Assembly (NCBI RefSeq): GCF_009862785.1
Contig: NZ_WWHU01000001.1
Span: 124,001-188,000 of the forward strand
Direction of reading: 5' to 3'
Length of the DNA: 64,000 nucleotides
Source of the DNA: Gordonia sp. SID5947
GTDB taxonomy: Bacteria; Actinomycetota; Actinomycetes; Mycobacteriales; Mycobacteriaceae
Part shown: positions 1 through 8,492 of the stretch, piece after piece
How the letters are laid out: the number at the start of each line of letters is the position of its first letter
Numbering within the stretch: position 1 is the stretch's first letter
Program-made: the position numbers and the translations under genes
Notes under the pieces: model-generated
What the model was told of the DNA's origin: nothing
What the model saw: only the letters and a program-made list of their open reading frames with translations
The model's database searches: none

Positions 1-198
1 GTCGTCGCCGCCGACGGATTCGGGAAGACAGGCCCCGATGACGCCGAGTTCCTCGGCGAACGAACGCCAGATCTCGGGTTGCCAACCGGTGCCGACCTTG
101 GCCGCGTCCCGGCTCGCCGTCAGGTCGTAGCGGGCGGCGAGGAACTTGGTGAGCCCGTCGCGAAGCAGTTGCTGTTCAGGGGTGAGTGTGAAATCCAT
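1..198 (-). CDS. Acyl-CoA dehydrogenase (FadE type), N-terminal part only
   Basis: The protein begins MDFTLTPEQQLLRDGL, the typical N-terminal helix of the acyl-CoA dehydrogenase family, and 66 residues are visible before the window edge cuts the gene. The ATG at 198 is preceded by GGAG about 11 bases upstream. It lies 23 bases after the stop of the upstream fadE (222-1457), so the two are almost certainly co-transcribed. Mycobacteriales often encode such adjacent FadE pairs that form mixed tetramers acting on bulky CoA esters such as sterol side chains. The substrate cannot be read from this fragment. Confidence 0.85.
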   Translation of the reverse strand, partial: MDFTLTPEQQLLRDGLTKFLAARYDLTASRDAAKVGTGWQPEIWRSFAEELGVIGACLPESVGGDD

Positions 199-221
199 GA
201 GATGAGTTGCTCCGTTGCTTT

Positions 222-1457
222 CTAACCGAGGCCGAGTGCCGCTTTGGCGAGGATGTTGCGCTGGATCTCGTTGCTGCCCGCGTAGATCGATCCCGCCCGG
301 TCGTTGAGGTAGTGCAGCGGCGCAACCGCCTGCCAGGTCTCCCCGCTGACATAGCCATCGGCAGGTGGCTCGTACTGCGCGATCGGGCCGCCGGGTACGG
401 CGGCATGTGGCTGGTAGACGCGCCCGTGCGGGCCGGCCGCCTCGAGATCGAGTTCGGTGATGTGTTGGCTCAGTTCGGTTCCGAGGATCTTCAGCATCGA
501 CGCGACCGAGCCGGCATCCCCGCCTGAAGTCATCGCGGCGAGGGCGCGGTACTCGAGGATCTCGAGAACCTTGGCCCGGATCCGGGCGTCCGCGAGTTTT
601 GCGGCAAACGCCGGCTCCTCGATGAGGGGTGCTCCCGACGGGCCGGTGACGGTGGCCGCGCGTTCGCCGATGTGTTCACACATGACCTGCAGCGCGGGCG
701 CCACCGCGCCGCCGCCTCGTTCGAAGATCAGCAGGTACTTGGCGACGGTCCAGCCGTCGTCGATGGTGCCGAGCACGTTGGTCTTCGGCACCCGCACGCC
801 GTCGAAGAACACCTGCGCCTGGATCTGTTCGCCGGACGCCATCACCAGCGGCTGGATCTCGATTCCCGGCGACCGCATGTCGATGAGCACGAACGTGATG
901 CCCTGCTGCTTACGCTCCTGCCGAGACGTCCGGACCAGGCAGAAGATCCAGTTGGCCTCCGCGGCGTGGGTGGTCCAGATCTTGCTGCCGGTGACCACCA
1001 GGTCGTCACCGTCGCTCACCGCAGCCATCGACAACGACGCGAGATCGGAACCGGCCTCGGGCTCGGAGTAGCCCTGACAGAAGAACACGCTCCCGTCGAG
1101 GATGCCGGGCAGGAAGAAGTCCTTCTGCTCCTTGGTCCCGAACGCCATGATCGCGTGCGACACCATGCGAATACCCATGGGAGACAGGGCAGGAGCGCCG
1201 GCGAGGACGGACTCACGGCTGAAGATGTAGTGCTGGGTGAGGGTCCAGTCGCAGCCGCCGTACTCGACCGGCCATGCCGGCGCGGCCCACCCGCGCTCGT
1301 GCAGGATGGCCTGCCAGGCCATGGATGCCTCGTGATCGGAATACACACTGGTGCGCAAGCGGCCGGCGGCGCGCAACTCCGGCGTGAGATTGGCTTCGAG
1401 GAATTCGCGTACCTCGTCGCGGAATGCGATGTCGGCGTCCGACCACATCATGTCCAT
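222..1457 (-). CDS. Acyl-CoA dehydrogenase (FadE type)
   Basis: A 411-residue flavin acyl-CoA dehydrogenase that would introduce an alpha-beta double bond into an acyl-CoA. The N-terminal domain starts MWSDADIAFRDEVREFLEANL; the middle domain has FCQGYSEPEAGSDLASL and GSKIWTTHAAEANW, standard for FAD and substrate contacts; the C-terminus carries GSIYAGSNEIQRNIL. At the place where medium-chain dehydrogenases carry the catalytic Glu (YEG) this protein has Ala (YAG), so its base must lie elsewhere or be supplied by the partner gene at 1-198. A longer in-frame ORF reaches 1580, but ATG 1457 has an AGGGGTGA ribosome site and matches the family start. Substrate unknown. Confidence 0.9.
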   Translation of the reverse strand: MDMMWSDADIAFRDEVREFLEANLTPELRAAGRLRTSVYSDHEASMAWQAILHERGWAAPAWPVEYGGCDWTLTQHYIFSRESVLAGAPALSPMGIRMVSHAIMAFGTKEQKDFFLPGILDGSVFFCQGYSEPEAGSDLASLSMAAVSDGDDLVVTGSKIWTTHAAEANWIFCLVRTSRQERKQQGITFVLIDMRSPGIEIQPLVMASGEQIQAQVFFDGVRVPKTNVLGTIDDGWTVAKYLLIFERGGGAVAPALQVMCEHIGERAATVTGPSGAPLIEEPAFAAKLADARIRAKVLEILEYRALAAMTSGGDAGSVASMLKILGTELSQHITELDLEAAGPHGRVYQPHAAVPGGPIAQYEPPADGYVSGETWQAVAPLHYLNDRAGSIYAGSNEIQRNILAKAALGLG

Positions 1458-1625
1458 CGAAGTGTCACCCCTGTCTGCGGTGCACCACTCGGTGGGACCG
1501 CCTATCAGATATATGTTCTCAGTCGAATGTACGTGAGGCCACCGCGGGAGGAAAGCCCGGATGCCCGGATCGGATGCCACGACTCGCGGTGGGGCAATCG
1601 ATCCGGGCGGCGGACGGGACGGGGG

Positions 1626-1922
1626 TCAGGCAACGCGGTTGAACGGATCGTGGTCGGCCATGATCTTGTCCATCCTGGCCTCGTCGAGCCGGGCACGGAC
1701 CGTCGTCTGCTCTTGGCGATCACGGACCACCTTGGCGAGTGTGAACGTGCTCGATGTCAGGAACAGGAGAGTGATCGCGAGGAAGCCTCGTTGCCAGGGA
1801 TCGAGGGGAAGGTAGAGGATGCCGACGATCGCGGTCGCAAGGCTCACCCCGAAGGCGATAGCGGCCTGGGCGTAGAACGCGGCGGTGGTGACGGTCTGGG
1901 GAAGTTCGTTTGAGGTGCTCAT
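1626..1922 (-). CDS. YiaA/YiaB-family two-helix membrane protein
   Basis: A 98-residue protein with two strongly hydrophobic helices (about residues 15-40 and 45-65) followed by a charged tail that ends ADHDPFNRVA. The two-helix layout and terminal HDPF motif are those of the YiaAB family of inner membrane proteins, whose function is not known. It is downstream of the permease at 1971-3191 on the same strand with a 48-base gap and may share its transcript. Confidence 0.75.
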   Translation of the reverse strand: MSTSNELPQTVTTAAFYAQAAIAFGVSLATAIVGILYLPLDPWQRGFLAITLLFLTSSTFTLAKVVRDRQEQTTVRARLDEARMDKIMADHDPFNRVA

Positions 1923-1970
1923 GCCGATCAGATTTCCAGCAGCCGACTCTCGGCGGATGCGGGTGACTAC

Positions 1971-3191
1971 TCAGGTGGGCTGAGTAGTCCCGCGGGAATC
2001 GGCGCCGCCCGAGTTGTCGCCGCCCGAGTCGTCGCTGTCCGGTCCGCCTGAGCCACCTGCCGCCGTCGGCTCGGCCGGTGGGCCGCCGTTCGCCGGCGAG
2101 TCCGGTCCCACGACGGTGGTGGCGTCCTTGGGTGCACTCGACGCGAGCAGGACGTCGACCCAACGGGTGGAGGGGTCGATGTCGATCAACAGCGCCTTCG
2201 TCATCAGGGTGAGCGGTACCGCGAGGATCGCGCCGAGTGGCCCGATCACCCAGGCCCAGAAGACCAACGACAGGAAGGTGAGCGTGGTGGACAGGCCCAC
2301 CGCGTCACCGACGAACTTCGGCTGGATCACCGATTGGATGACGATGTTGATCGCGCTGTAGACGACGATCACCAGCAGCATCTGTCCGACGCCGCCGTCG
2401 AGCAGGGCCAGAAGGGCGGGCGGGATCACGCCGATGACGAAACCGATGTTGGGTATGTAGTTGGTGATGAACGACAACAGGCCCCACAGGATGGGCAGCG
2501 GCACCCCGAGCAGCCACAGCGCGCCGGTGTCGAGGACCGCCACGATCAATCCGAACACCGTCGAGACCAGCAGGTAGCTGCGCGTCCCGCGTGCGAAACT
2601 GCTGAAAGCCGTTGCGATATCGGCTCGTTGGCCGCGTAGCACGTTGATTCGCTTGTCGAACGAGATGGCGTCCGCGGACATGAACAGCAGCACGGTGATC
2701 ACCAGGATCAGCGCGGAGGCGACCGACACCGTGCTCTCGAGGACGTCGCCGACGTAGCCGATCGCCTTGCCCGGGTCGATGTGCGAGATCATGTTGTGGA
2801 CTTGTTCCTGGCTCACCCCGTGGTCGGTGAGGAACTTCTGGAAGTTGTCGATCAGCTGCTGGAACTTGTCGGAGTACTCCGGCAGGATCGTCGCGAGCCT
2901 GGCGATGGAGAAGACCAGGGAACCGAAGAGCGCCAACAAGATCCCGTAGACGGCGAGCAGGGTCACGACAAAGGCGAGCCACGTCGGGCAGCCCTTGCGT
3001 CGCAGCCATGCTGGAAACGGCTGGACGGCGACGGTCAGCATCAGCGCGAGGAAAACCGGGCCCACGAGGCCGGAGACCGCCTTCATCCCGCCGACGGTGA
3101 CGATCAGACCGGCGATCGACAGCAGCACAATCGTGCCGCGAGGCATCGACCAACCCTTCATCTGTTCGGCTTCGGGTTGCTCAACGGTCAT
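1971..3191 (-). CDS. AI-2E/PerM-family permease
   Basis: A 406-residue polytopic membrane protein of the AI-2E transporter (PerM/UPF0118) family. About eight hydrophobic segments are visible. The conserved region GLLSFITNYIPNIGFVIG and the closing block WAWVIGPLGAILAVPLTLM are characteristic. A soluble segment between the early helices contains a predicted amphipathic stretch (residues about 90-140). The last 60 residues are Gly/Ser/Pro/Asp-rich and likely disordered in the cytoplasm. ATG 3191 is preceded by GAGAGG. Family members have been linked to autoinducer-2 export or Na+/H+ exchange in other bacteria; no substrate is implied here. Confidence 0.85.
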   Translation of the reverse strand: MTVEQPEAEQMKGWSMPRGTIVLLSIAGLIVTVGGMKAVSGLVGPVFLALMLTVAVQPFPAWLRRKGCPTWLAFVVTLLAVYGILLALFGSLVFSIARLATILPEYSDKFQQLIDNFQKFLTDHGVSQEQVHNMISHIDPGKAIGYVGDVLESTVSVASALILVITVLLFMSADAISFDKRINVLRGQRADIATAFSSFARGTRSYLLVSTVFGLIVAVLDTGALWLLGVPLPILWGLLSFITNYIPNIGFVIGVIPPALLALLDGGVGQMLLVIVVYSAINIVIQSVIQPKFVGDAVGLSTTLTFLSLVFWAWVIGPLGAILAVPLTLMTKALLIDIDPSTRWVDVLLASSAPKDATTVVGPDSPANGGPPAEPTAAGGSGGPDSDDSGGDNSGGADSRGTTQPT

Positions 3192-3257
3192 TGCCAGCCT
3201 CTCGTCGGTCGGGGTGATCCTAACCCTCGATGAGCACTGACGCGTGCACGGCGACGC

Positions 3258-5645
3258 TCAGCGACCCGTCCACCGGGGTGGGCGTTTCGATACGAACGCC
3301 GTGATGCCCTCGATGGTGTCCTGGCTGACCAGCAGGCTGTCGAGGGCCGTCGATGTGGCGTCGATGGCGTCGACCTCGTCGGGGATCACCGATGCCGACT
3401 CCATCGCCCGCAACGATTCGCGCACCGATGTCGGTGAGCTCGTCAGCAATTCGTCGGCGACCGCGCGCGCCAGTGTCATCACCTTGCCCGCAGGCGCGAT
3501 CCTGCTCACCAGCCCGGCGGCCAGTGCCTCGGAGGCATCGAGCCGGCGACCGGTGAGGATCATGTCGCGCGCCAGCGCGCCGCCGACGGCCGCGGGAAGC
3601 CGGACGAGTCCGCCGGCGACGGCCGCGAGCCCGACCTTGACCTCGGGCAATCCGAAGGTGGCTCGCTCGTCGGCCACCACGATGTGACACGCCAGTGCGA
3701 TCTCGCATCCGCCACCGAGGGCGTAACCGTTCACCGCCGCGATGACCGGTTTGGGTCGATGACGTCGGGAGGTGAGACCGGCGAATCCGTTCTTCGGCAC
3801 CTCGAGCCCCGCGCCGGACGTCTGTGCGAGGTCGTTGCCCGCGGAGAACGCCTTGTCGCCTGCGCCCGTCAGGATGGCAACCCACAGTTCCGGATCGGCG
3901 AAGTATGCGTCGAAGATCGCGTCGAGCTCGGCGTTGGCTGCCGGATTCAGCGCGTTGCGGGCGTCGGGGCGGTTGATGATGACCTCGAGGAGATGGCCGT
4001 CGCGGCGAATCTCGACGTGCTCGTACTGCTCGCGGAACGCCGGAGCGGTCGGCGGATGGCGGCGCACCATTGCTGCCCGGCTCGTGAAGACGCGGTTGCC
4101 GCTCGCCGACGATCGGACGTAGATGCCGGCACCCACCGGATCATCGGACGCGAGAACGCCGAACATCTCTTCGTCCTCGTCGTCGACGTTGGCGACGAAC
4201 CGGCCCCCATCGGCCATCCGTCCGATCACGACACCCTTCCGGCGGCCGTCCTTGCCCGGGATCACGGTGAAGGTCTCGATGGTCGCGGGTCCGTCGGCGT
4301 AGTCGATGGGCCGGATCGTCGGTGCGTTGTCGACCACCTCCTGCAGACCGGCCGAATCAGCCCGAACCCACGCGGTGGGCCGCGTGCTGTAGACGCCCAC
4401 CGACGTCTTGCTCAGGATGCCGCCGTTGGCGACGACGAGTGCGTAGGTCTCGGGCTCCGACCGCACCCGGTCCACCGCCTCGGCGATCGCGTGCAGCGAA
4501 TAGTTGTTGCCCGGACCGCCGAAGAAGGGGAGGCCACCGGTGAGGGTGAGTCCGCGCGGATCGTCGGCGGCGATCCCGAGTGGGTCGATCACATTGGAGA
4601 CCGCGATCGGGAAGCAGCTGTAGATGTCGAGGAAGGAGACGTCGTCGAGGCCGATCTCGGCGACGTCGAGGGCATGGCGGACGGCGGCCGCGGCGGATGG
4701 CGCCGTGCTGAGGTCGGGTCGTTTCATGAGGGTCTGCTCGCGAACATCGGCGTGCCCGTGCAGGAAGACCCACCGCGACGGGTCGACACCGAGCGCCCGG
4801 GCCTGGCCGACCGACATGACCACGGCGGCCGCGGCCTGGTTGACCTGGTCGCGCGCGACCAGCTGGCGCGTGAACGGATCTGCCACCACGCGGTTGTCGT
4901 CACCGACCGTGACCAGTTCGGACGCCGTACGTGCGGTGGGAGCCGCAGCGTGCGGATTGTCGGCCGCGACCTGCGAGAACGGTGCGAACAACTCGCCCAT
5001 GGTGCGCGCGTACTCGTCTCGGCCGAGGCCGACACGATGCCGGCGCGCATTCTCGAGGACGGCGTACTGCGTCATCGGTGCGATGAGGCCGTGCCGCGCC
5101 TCCTGATGTGAGGTGAGGCCGGCGATCGCGTAACCACGATCCTCGAGTTGTCCTCCTACCTGCTCCGAGAGATCAGGACGCTCGTCTGCGGTCAAAGACG
5201 ACATGAGATGCCGGACGGTCGACATGATCTCGGCACCGAAGATCACCACCGCGGTGGACCGTCCGGCCTGGATCTCGACCGAGAACTCGGTCAACAGACT
5301 CTGGGGGCTCTGCCCACCCGTGACCCCGACCACGGCGCGCCGGGGATCCATGCCGATTCGTTTGGCGACCGCACGCGGCATGTTGTCGGGGCGACCGAGA
5401 GGTGAGCTGGAGAGCGGACTCGACTCCTCGAAGGTCCGCACACCGACAACCGTGTCGATCTCGGCTGCGACGGACGGTGCCGCCACGCCGGAGTCGGACA
5501 GGGCCGCCTCGACGGCGCGGGCGGCGAGGTCGGCCTCGCTCACAGCCTCGTAGCCGGCGTCGGTCAGCCGCTCCGAGGCCTGGCCGACACCCACGATCAC
5601 CGGGGTGTTCGGGTCGAGTTCGGACAGCGGTACAGATCGCGGCAT
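3258..5645 (-). CDS. Fused thiolase-like (TLP1-type) and enoyl-CoA hydratase/isomerase protein
   Basis: One uninterrupted 795-residue reading frame joins two families. Residues 1 to about 400 are a thiolase fold resembling thiolase-like protein type 1; the usual nucleophilic Cys motif is replaced by VGVTGGQSPQ and the His motif by GGLPFFGGPGNNYSLH, so classical thiolysis is doubtful. Residues about 430-520 resemble the additional C-terminal domain of TLP1 proteins. Residues 541-795 are a complete crotonase with oxyanion motifs (AFSAGNDL, NGYALGGG) and both catalytic Glu, E648 (GGGCE) and E668 (FGLPE). An upstream in-frame extension reaches 5738, but ATG 5645 has a GGAAGG site. Likely acts on acyl-CoA esters; reaction unknown. 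Confidence 0.88.
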   Translation of the reverse strand: MPRSVPLSELDPNTPVIVGVGQASERLTDAGYEAVSEADLAARAVEAALSDSGVAAPSVAAEIDTVVGVRTFEESSPLSSSPLGRPDNMPRAVAKRIGMDPRRAVVGVTGGQSPQSLLTEFSVEIQAGRSTAVVIFGAEIMSTVRHLMSSLTADERPDLSEQVGGQLEDRGYAIAGLTSHQEARHGLIAPMTQYAVLENARRHRVGLGRDEYARTMGELFAPFSQVAADNPHAAAPTARTASELVTVGDDNRVVADPFTRQLVARDQVNQAAAAVVMSVGQARALGVDPSRWVFLHGHADVREQTLMKRPDLSTAPSAAAAVRHALDVAEIGLDDVSFLDIYSCFPIAVSNVIDPLGIAADDPRGLTLTGGLPFFGGPGNNYSLHAIAEAVDRVRSEPETYALVVANGGILSKTSVGVYSTRPTAWVRADSAGLQEVVDNAPTIRPIDYADGPATIETFTVIPGKDGRRKGVVIGRMADGGRFVANVDDEDEEMFGVLASDDPVGAGIYVRSSASGNRVFTSRAAMVRRHPPTAPAFREQYEHVEIRRDGHLLEVIINRPDARNALNPAANAELDAIFDAYFADPELWVAILTGAGDKAFSAGNDLAQTSGAGLEVPKNGFAGLTSRRHRPKPVIAAVNGYALGGGCEIALACHIVVADERATFGLPEVKVGLAAVAGGLVRLPAAVGGALARDMILTGRRLDASEALAAGLVSRIAPAGKVMTLARAVADELLTSSPTSVRESLRAMESASVIPDEVDAIDATSTALDSLLVSQDTIEGITAFVSKRPPRWTGR

Positions 5646-5675
5646 CGGATGACCTTCCGGGACGACGGTCCATCT

Positions 5676-5686
5676 GACCATTGGTC
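5676..5686. promoter_or_regulatory. Inverted repeat GACCATTGGTC, candidate operator
   Basis: A perfect 11-base inverted repeat (GACCA-T-TGGTC) located 31-41 bases upstream of the ATG of the thiolase-crotonase fusion gene, where a repressor would cover the promoter. No dedicated regulator gene is adjacent, so the binding protein is unknown. Confidence 0.35.
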
Positions 5687-5791
5687 GATGGCAGTGTGCT
5701 GGATCCATTAATCCACTCTCTGTCGTGTGCCGTCGCACCGACCCCCGAACATGTTCCAGCCGGTGACAGCGAGGGAATTACGCGCTATCGT

Positions 5792-5807
5792 TGATTACAA
5801 GTAATCA
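5792..5807. promoter_or_regulatory. AT-rich palindrome TGATTAC-AA-GTAATCA, candidate operator
   Basis: A perfect 16-base palindrome in an otherwise GC-rich divergent intergenic region, 33 bases before the ATG of the gene at 5840. The position just upstream of that gene suggests control of it, perhaps by its own product. The cognate factor is not identified. Confidence 0.5.
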
Positions 5808-5839
5808 CAGCGCCGCAAGCGCCTGACAAGGGAGTCGAC

Positions 5840-6358
5840 ATGACCGGGACAGAGACCTCGGTGGCCGGTTGGCTGACCGGCCGTCTTCCCGACGGCCTGT
5901 TCACCGCGGCGCCGGAGGTGCGGGTGGACCGCGAGGAGATCACCGTCATCGGCACCATCGATCCACCGGATGTGGACGACGAGGCCGACGCCTCGGCGGT
6001 TCGACAGGCCGAGGCCGGGCGCATCGCCAGATTCCGCGAGTCGACCCGCGACCAACGGATCGAGGTTGCCCGTGAGGCCGAGCATCGATTCGACCGCAAG
6101 GTGGCGTGGGGAGTGCGGTGCGGTGAGACGTCGCAGCTGTTCACCCATCTGGCGGTGCCCGTGATGACCAGGCTGCGTCAACCGCAACGCCAGGTGCTCG
6201 ACACCCTGGTCGCCGCCGGGGTGGCCAGAAGTCGCGCCGACGCGCTGTCGTGGTGCGTGAAACTGGTCGGGCAGCACACGGATTCGTGGCTCGACGAACT
6301 GCGTGAGGCCATGAGCAAGGTGGACGAGATCCGGGACGCAGGCCCGGCCGTCGACTGA
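5840..6358 (+). CDS. Conserved actinobacterial protein of unknown function
   Basis: A soluble 172-residue protein with no signal peptide or membrane segment. Its N-terminus (GWLTGRLPDGLF) and a highly charged middle rich in Arg/Glu (residues 55-85) lead into a conserved C-terminal section including THLAVPVMTRLRQPQRQVL and GVARSRADALSWCVKLVGQ. I recognise the type as widespread in mycobacteria and relatives without an assigned function. The C-terminal ARSRADAL segment loosely resembles ribbon-helix-helix DNA-binding proteins, which would fit the palindrome at 5792-5807, but this is only a suggestion. The ATG is preceded by AAGGGAG. Confidence 0.8.
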   Translation: MTGTETSVAGWLTGRLPDGLFTAAPEVRVDREEITVIGTIDPPDVDDEADASAVRQAEAGRIARFRESTRDQRIEVAREAEHRFDRKVAWGVRCGETSQLFTHLAVPVMTRLRQPQRQVLDTLVAAGVARSRADALSWCVKLVGQHTDSWLDELREAMSKVDEIRDAGPAVD

Positions 6359-6467
6359 ACTCGCCGCATCGTCCTCGCGCAGGCCGGAGACGTTGTTGAC
6401 ATCTGGCGGCTGAGGGGTTGGCTGGAGGCATTGGCCGTGTCCGACAGCTGATCGAGAGGAACCACTC

Positions 6468-6761
6468 ATGGGCGAGACGCAGAAGCGGCTGAGGCGACAA
6501 CGTCTGGTTGTACCGACGATGTGGCTGGCCTACGTGGCAGTTCTGAGCGGAACGGTGGCCGCGGCGGTGACCGTGGTTGCGCTGGCGAGTGAGCGCTACG
6601 CCGTAGGGGTCGCGGTGGCTGTCGTGACCGTCGTGCTGTTCGGCGCCGCCTATGTGATCTACCGAGTCGACAAGCGGGTCGAGGGGCGGCCCGAAGCGCA
6701 ACGCGATGTCGCAAAGGGCCGTCGGGCCAAGTACCGGAGCGTGTATCCGCGTCAGAAGTGA
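6468..6761 (+). CDS. Small two-helix membrane protein
   Basis: A 97-residue protein with a basic N-terminus (KRLRRQRLVVP), two transmembrane helices (about residues 17-40 and 45-65) and a basic C-terminal tail (KGRRAKYRSVYP). Both ends should be cytoplasmic by the positive-inside rule. The ATG has GAGAGGA upstream. Its TGA overlaps the GTG start of the next reading frame (6758) in a GTGA arrangement, so the two are probably translationally coupled. Function unknown. Confidence 0.7.
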   Translation: MGETQKRLRRQRLVVPTMWLAYVAVLSGTVAAAVTVVALASERYAVGVAVAVVTVVLFGAAYVIYRVDKRVEGRPEAQRDVAKGRRAKYRSVYPRQK

Positions 6762-7135
6762 CCGAGTCGCGTCGTGATGTTCGCGTGGACGGACCACCCC
6801 GGGAGGGCCGAGCACGACGACGAGGACGTCGTCCACCACATCCCGGACATCGTCGGAGCGCGGGCAACTCGTCGTGGTTTGCGGACGGGTCGGCATCCGG
6901 CCCCAGGGTGGACCGTGCGGTCGCGAAGGCGACGGACGATCGCGGACGAAAGATCATCCGTTTGACGGTGACCGCGACGCCGACGCACAGCGGTGCCGAG
7001 ATCGCCGGATCGGTGGGCGAGGCCGTCGAGGACATCCGAGAGGCGCTCGACGGAGCCGACATCCACGTTCAGGCCCTCGTCATCTCGAGTATCCGGCGAC
7101 CTGATCGGGGGCATCTGGACGACTTGTTACCGTGA
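6758..7135 (+). CDS. Small uncharacterised protein, possible N-terminal frameshift
   Basis: A 125-codon frame starting at a GTG that overlaps the previous stop. The C-terminal two thirds look coding: residues about 48-115 give a compact alpha/beta-like sequence (RGRKIIRLTVTATPTHSGAE, IAGSVGEAVEDIREALDG, ADIHVQALVISSI). The N-terminal third is an Arg/Gly/Pro-rich string with low G/C at third codon positions, whereas the +1 frame over about 6800-6860 reads EHDDEDVVHHIPDIVGARA with typical high third-position GC. That pattern suggests a real or sequencing frameshift near 6850-6900. Not recognised as a named family. Confidence 0.5.
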   Translation: MTESRRDVRVDGPPREGRARRRGRRPPHPGHRRSAGNSSWFADGSASGPRVDRAVAKATDDRGRKIIRLTVTATPTHSGAEIAGSVGEAVEDIREALDGADIHVQALVISSIRRPDRGHLDDLLP

Positions 7136-7148
7136 CCGGGTGACGCGG

Positions 7149-8492
7149 ATGGAGCCTGCCGACTCCCGGATGTACTGGCTGTCGGCCGCGATTCCCAACG
7201 ACCAGTTCCTGCTGTATTGCTTTGTCGATCAGCAGGTTCCGATGGCAGATCTCGCCGAGGGATTGCGCCGTCGCGCGGGCCGGGTCGCGGATCTGTGTCT
7301 CCGGGTGTGCGACGTCCCGTTGTCGCTCGACCAACCGCTCTGGGTGCATCGGCCGGTGACGCCGGATCAGGTTGTCGTCCATGCCGGCGCCGACACCTGG
7401 CAGCGATGTCTCGAGCGTGTCGGCAGTCTGATGGCAGATCAGCTCGTGCCCACCCGATCGTGCTGGCGGCTACATCTTCTCGGCCCCGTCACCGACACGC
7501 CTCGCGGCCCCGCAGTGGTCGCGGTGCTGCAGATCGTGCACTCACTCGGTGACGGCCGTCGCACTTCACGGATTGCCCGCGACCTCTTCGGCGACCACGA
7601 ACTGCGCACGGTTGCCCCGCCCGAGAGGGACAGGCTCCCGCCCGCGCTCGCCGCGTCGTCGGCCGCCGTGCGGGGAGGTCTTGCGATGCCTGTCCGGGTG
7701 GGGCAGATGCTGTGGCGTGGCATGTGCGCGTTCCGTGCGGTCCGTGATCGTCCGCCGTCGGCGCGCCCCGGGTATGCGCTGACACGGCTCAATCGCCCGT
7801 CCGGTACGCAGCGGGCGTTGCGGGTGATCGTCGGAGATCGGACGATGTTGCCGGCAGGCGACACCGTGACCACCGGTGTGCTCACGGCTATCTCGATCGC
7901 GCTCGAGGCCTACCTGGGTCGAGATGTCGCGCCGATCGGGGCTGAGCTGACGATCGGGCGAACTCGCGATGCGAGGGCGCGCAACAACTTTCGCAATGCG
8001 GGGATTGATCTCCACCTCGAGGAGGCCGACCCGGCCGAACGTGCGCGACACATCGCAGCCGAGATGGCGCGCGCCGCCGAGGCCGACGACGAACCCGCCC
8101 GGATTGCCGAGCGGCGGGCCTCGGATACCACACCCGCGATCCTGAGCCATTGGGGGACAAGGCAGTTCGACCCTGATAGGCGGCCTGAGACGGTGACCGG
8201 CGTGACGGTCGTGTCGTCGGTGTACCGCGGCGCCGCGGACCTCACCCTCGGCGGCGGGCCGGTTCAGTTCACCACCGGCTTCCCTGCCTTGTCGCCGGCG
8301 CAGGGTCTGACCCACGGAGTGCACGGTATCGGTACGACCGTGGCGATCTCGGTCACCACGAGTCCGGAGATCATGCCCGATGTGGATCGCTATATCGAAC
8401 TCCTGCGTGCGGCCTTGGAACGCGTCGCGACGATCGACGGCCGTCAGGATTCGGGCGGGCCGTCCGAATCGCCGGGGCCCGATCGCGGATAG
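7149..8492 (+). CDS. WS/DGAT-type (wax ester synthase/diacylglycerol acyltransferase-like) protein
   Basis: A 447-residue protein in the two-lobed condensation-like acyltransferase fold. The active-site motif HHxxxDG appears as VHSLGDG: the second, catalytic His is kept (H131) with D135-G136, while the first His is Val. The later PLN and ND motifs of true TAG synthases are weak or missing, and the N-terminus (MYWLSAAIPNDQFLLYC) is short, so this is a divergent member. Family enzymes esterify acyl-CoA with diacylglycerol or alcohols. Start could also be GTG 7140, nine bases upstream. Its 3' end overlaps the convergent repeat-protein gene by 49 bases. Confidence 0.75.
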   Translation: MEPADSRMYWLSAAIPNDQFLLYCFVDQQVPMADLAEGLRRRAGRVADLCLRVCDVPLSLDQPLWVHRPVTPDQVVVHAGADTWQRCLERVGSLMADQLVPTRSCWRLHLLGPVTDTPRGPAVVAVLQIVHSLGDGRRTSRIARDLFGDHELRTVAPPERDRLPPALAASSAAVRGGLAMPVRVGQMLWRGMCAFRAVRDRPPSARPGYALTRLNRPSGTQRALRVIVGDRTMLPAGDTVTTGVLTAISIALEAYLGRDVAPIGAELTIGRTRDARARNNFRNAGIDLHLEEADPAERARHIAAEMARAAEADDEPARIAERRASDTTPAILSHWGTRQFDPDRRPETVTGVTVVSSVYRGAADLTLGGGPVQFTTGFPALSPAQGLTHGVHGIGTTVAISVTTSPEIMPDVDRYIELLRAALERVATIDGRQDSGGPSESPGPDRG

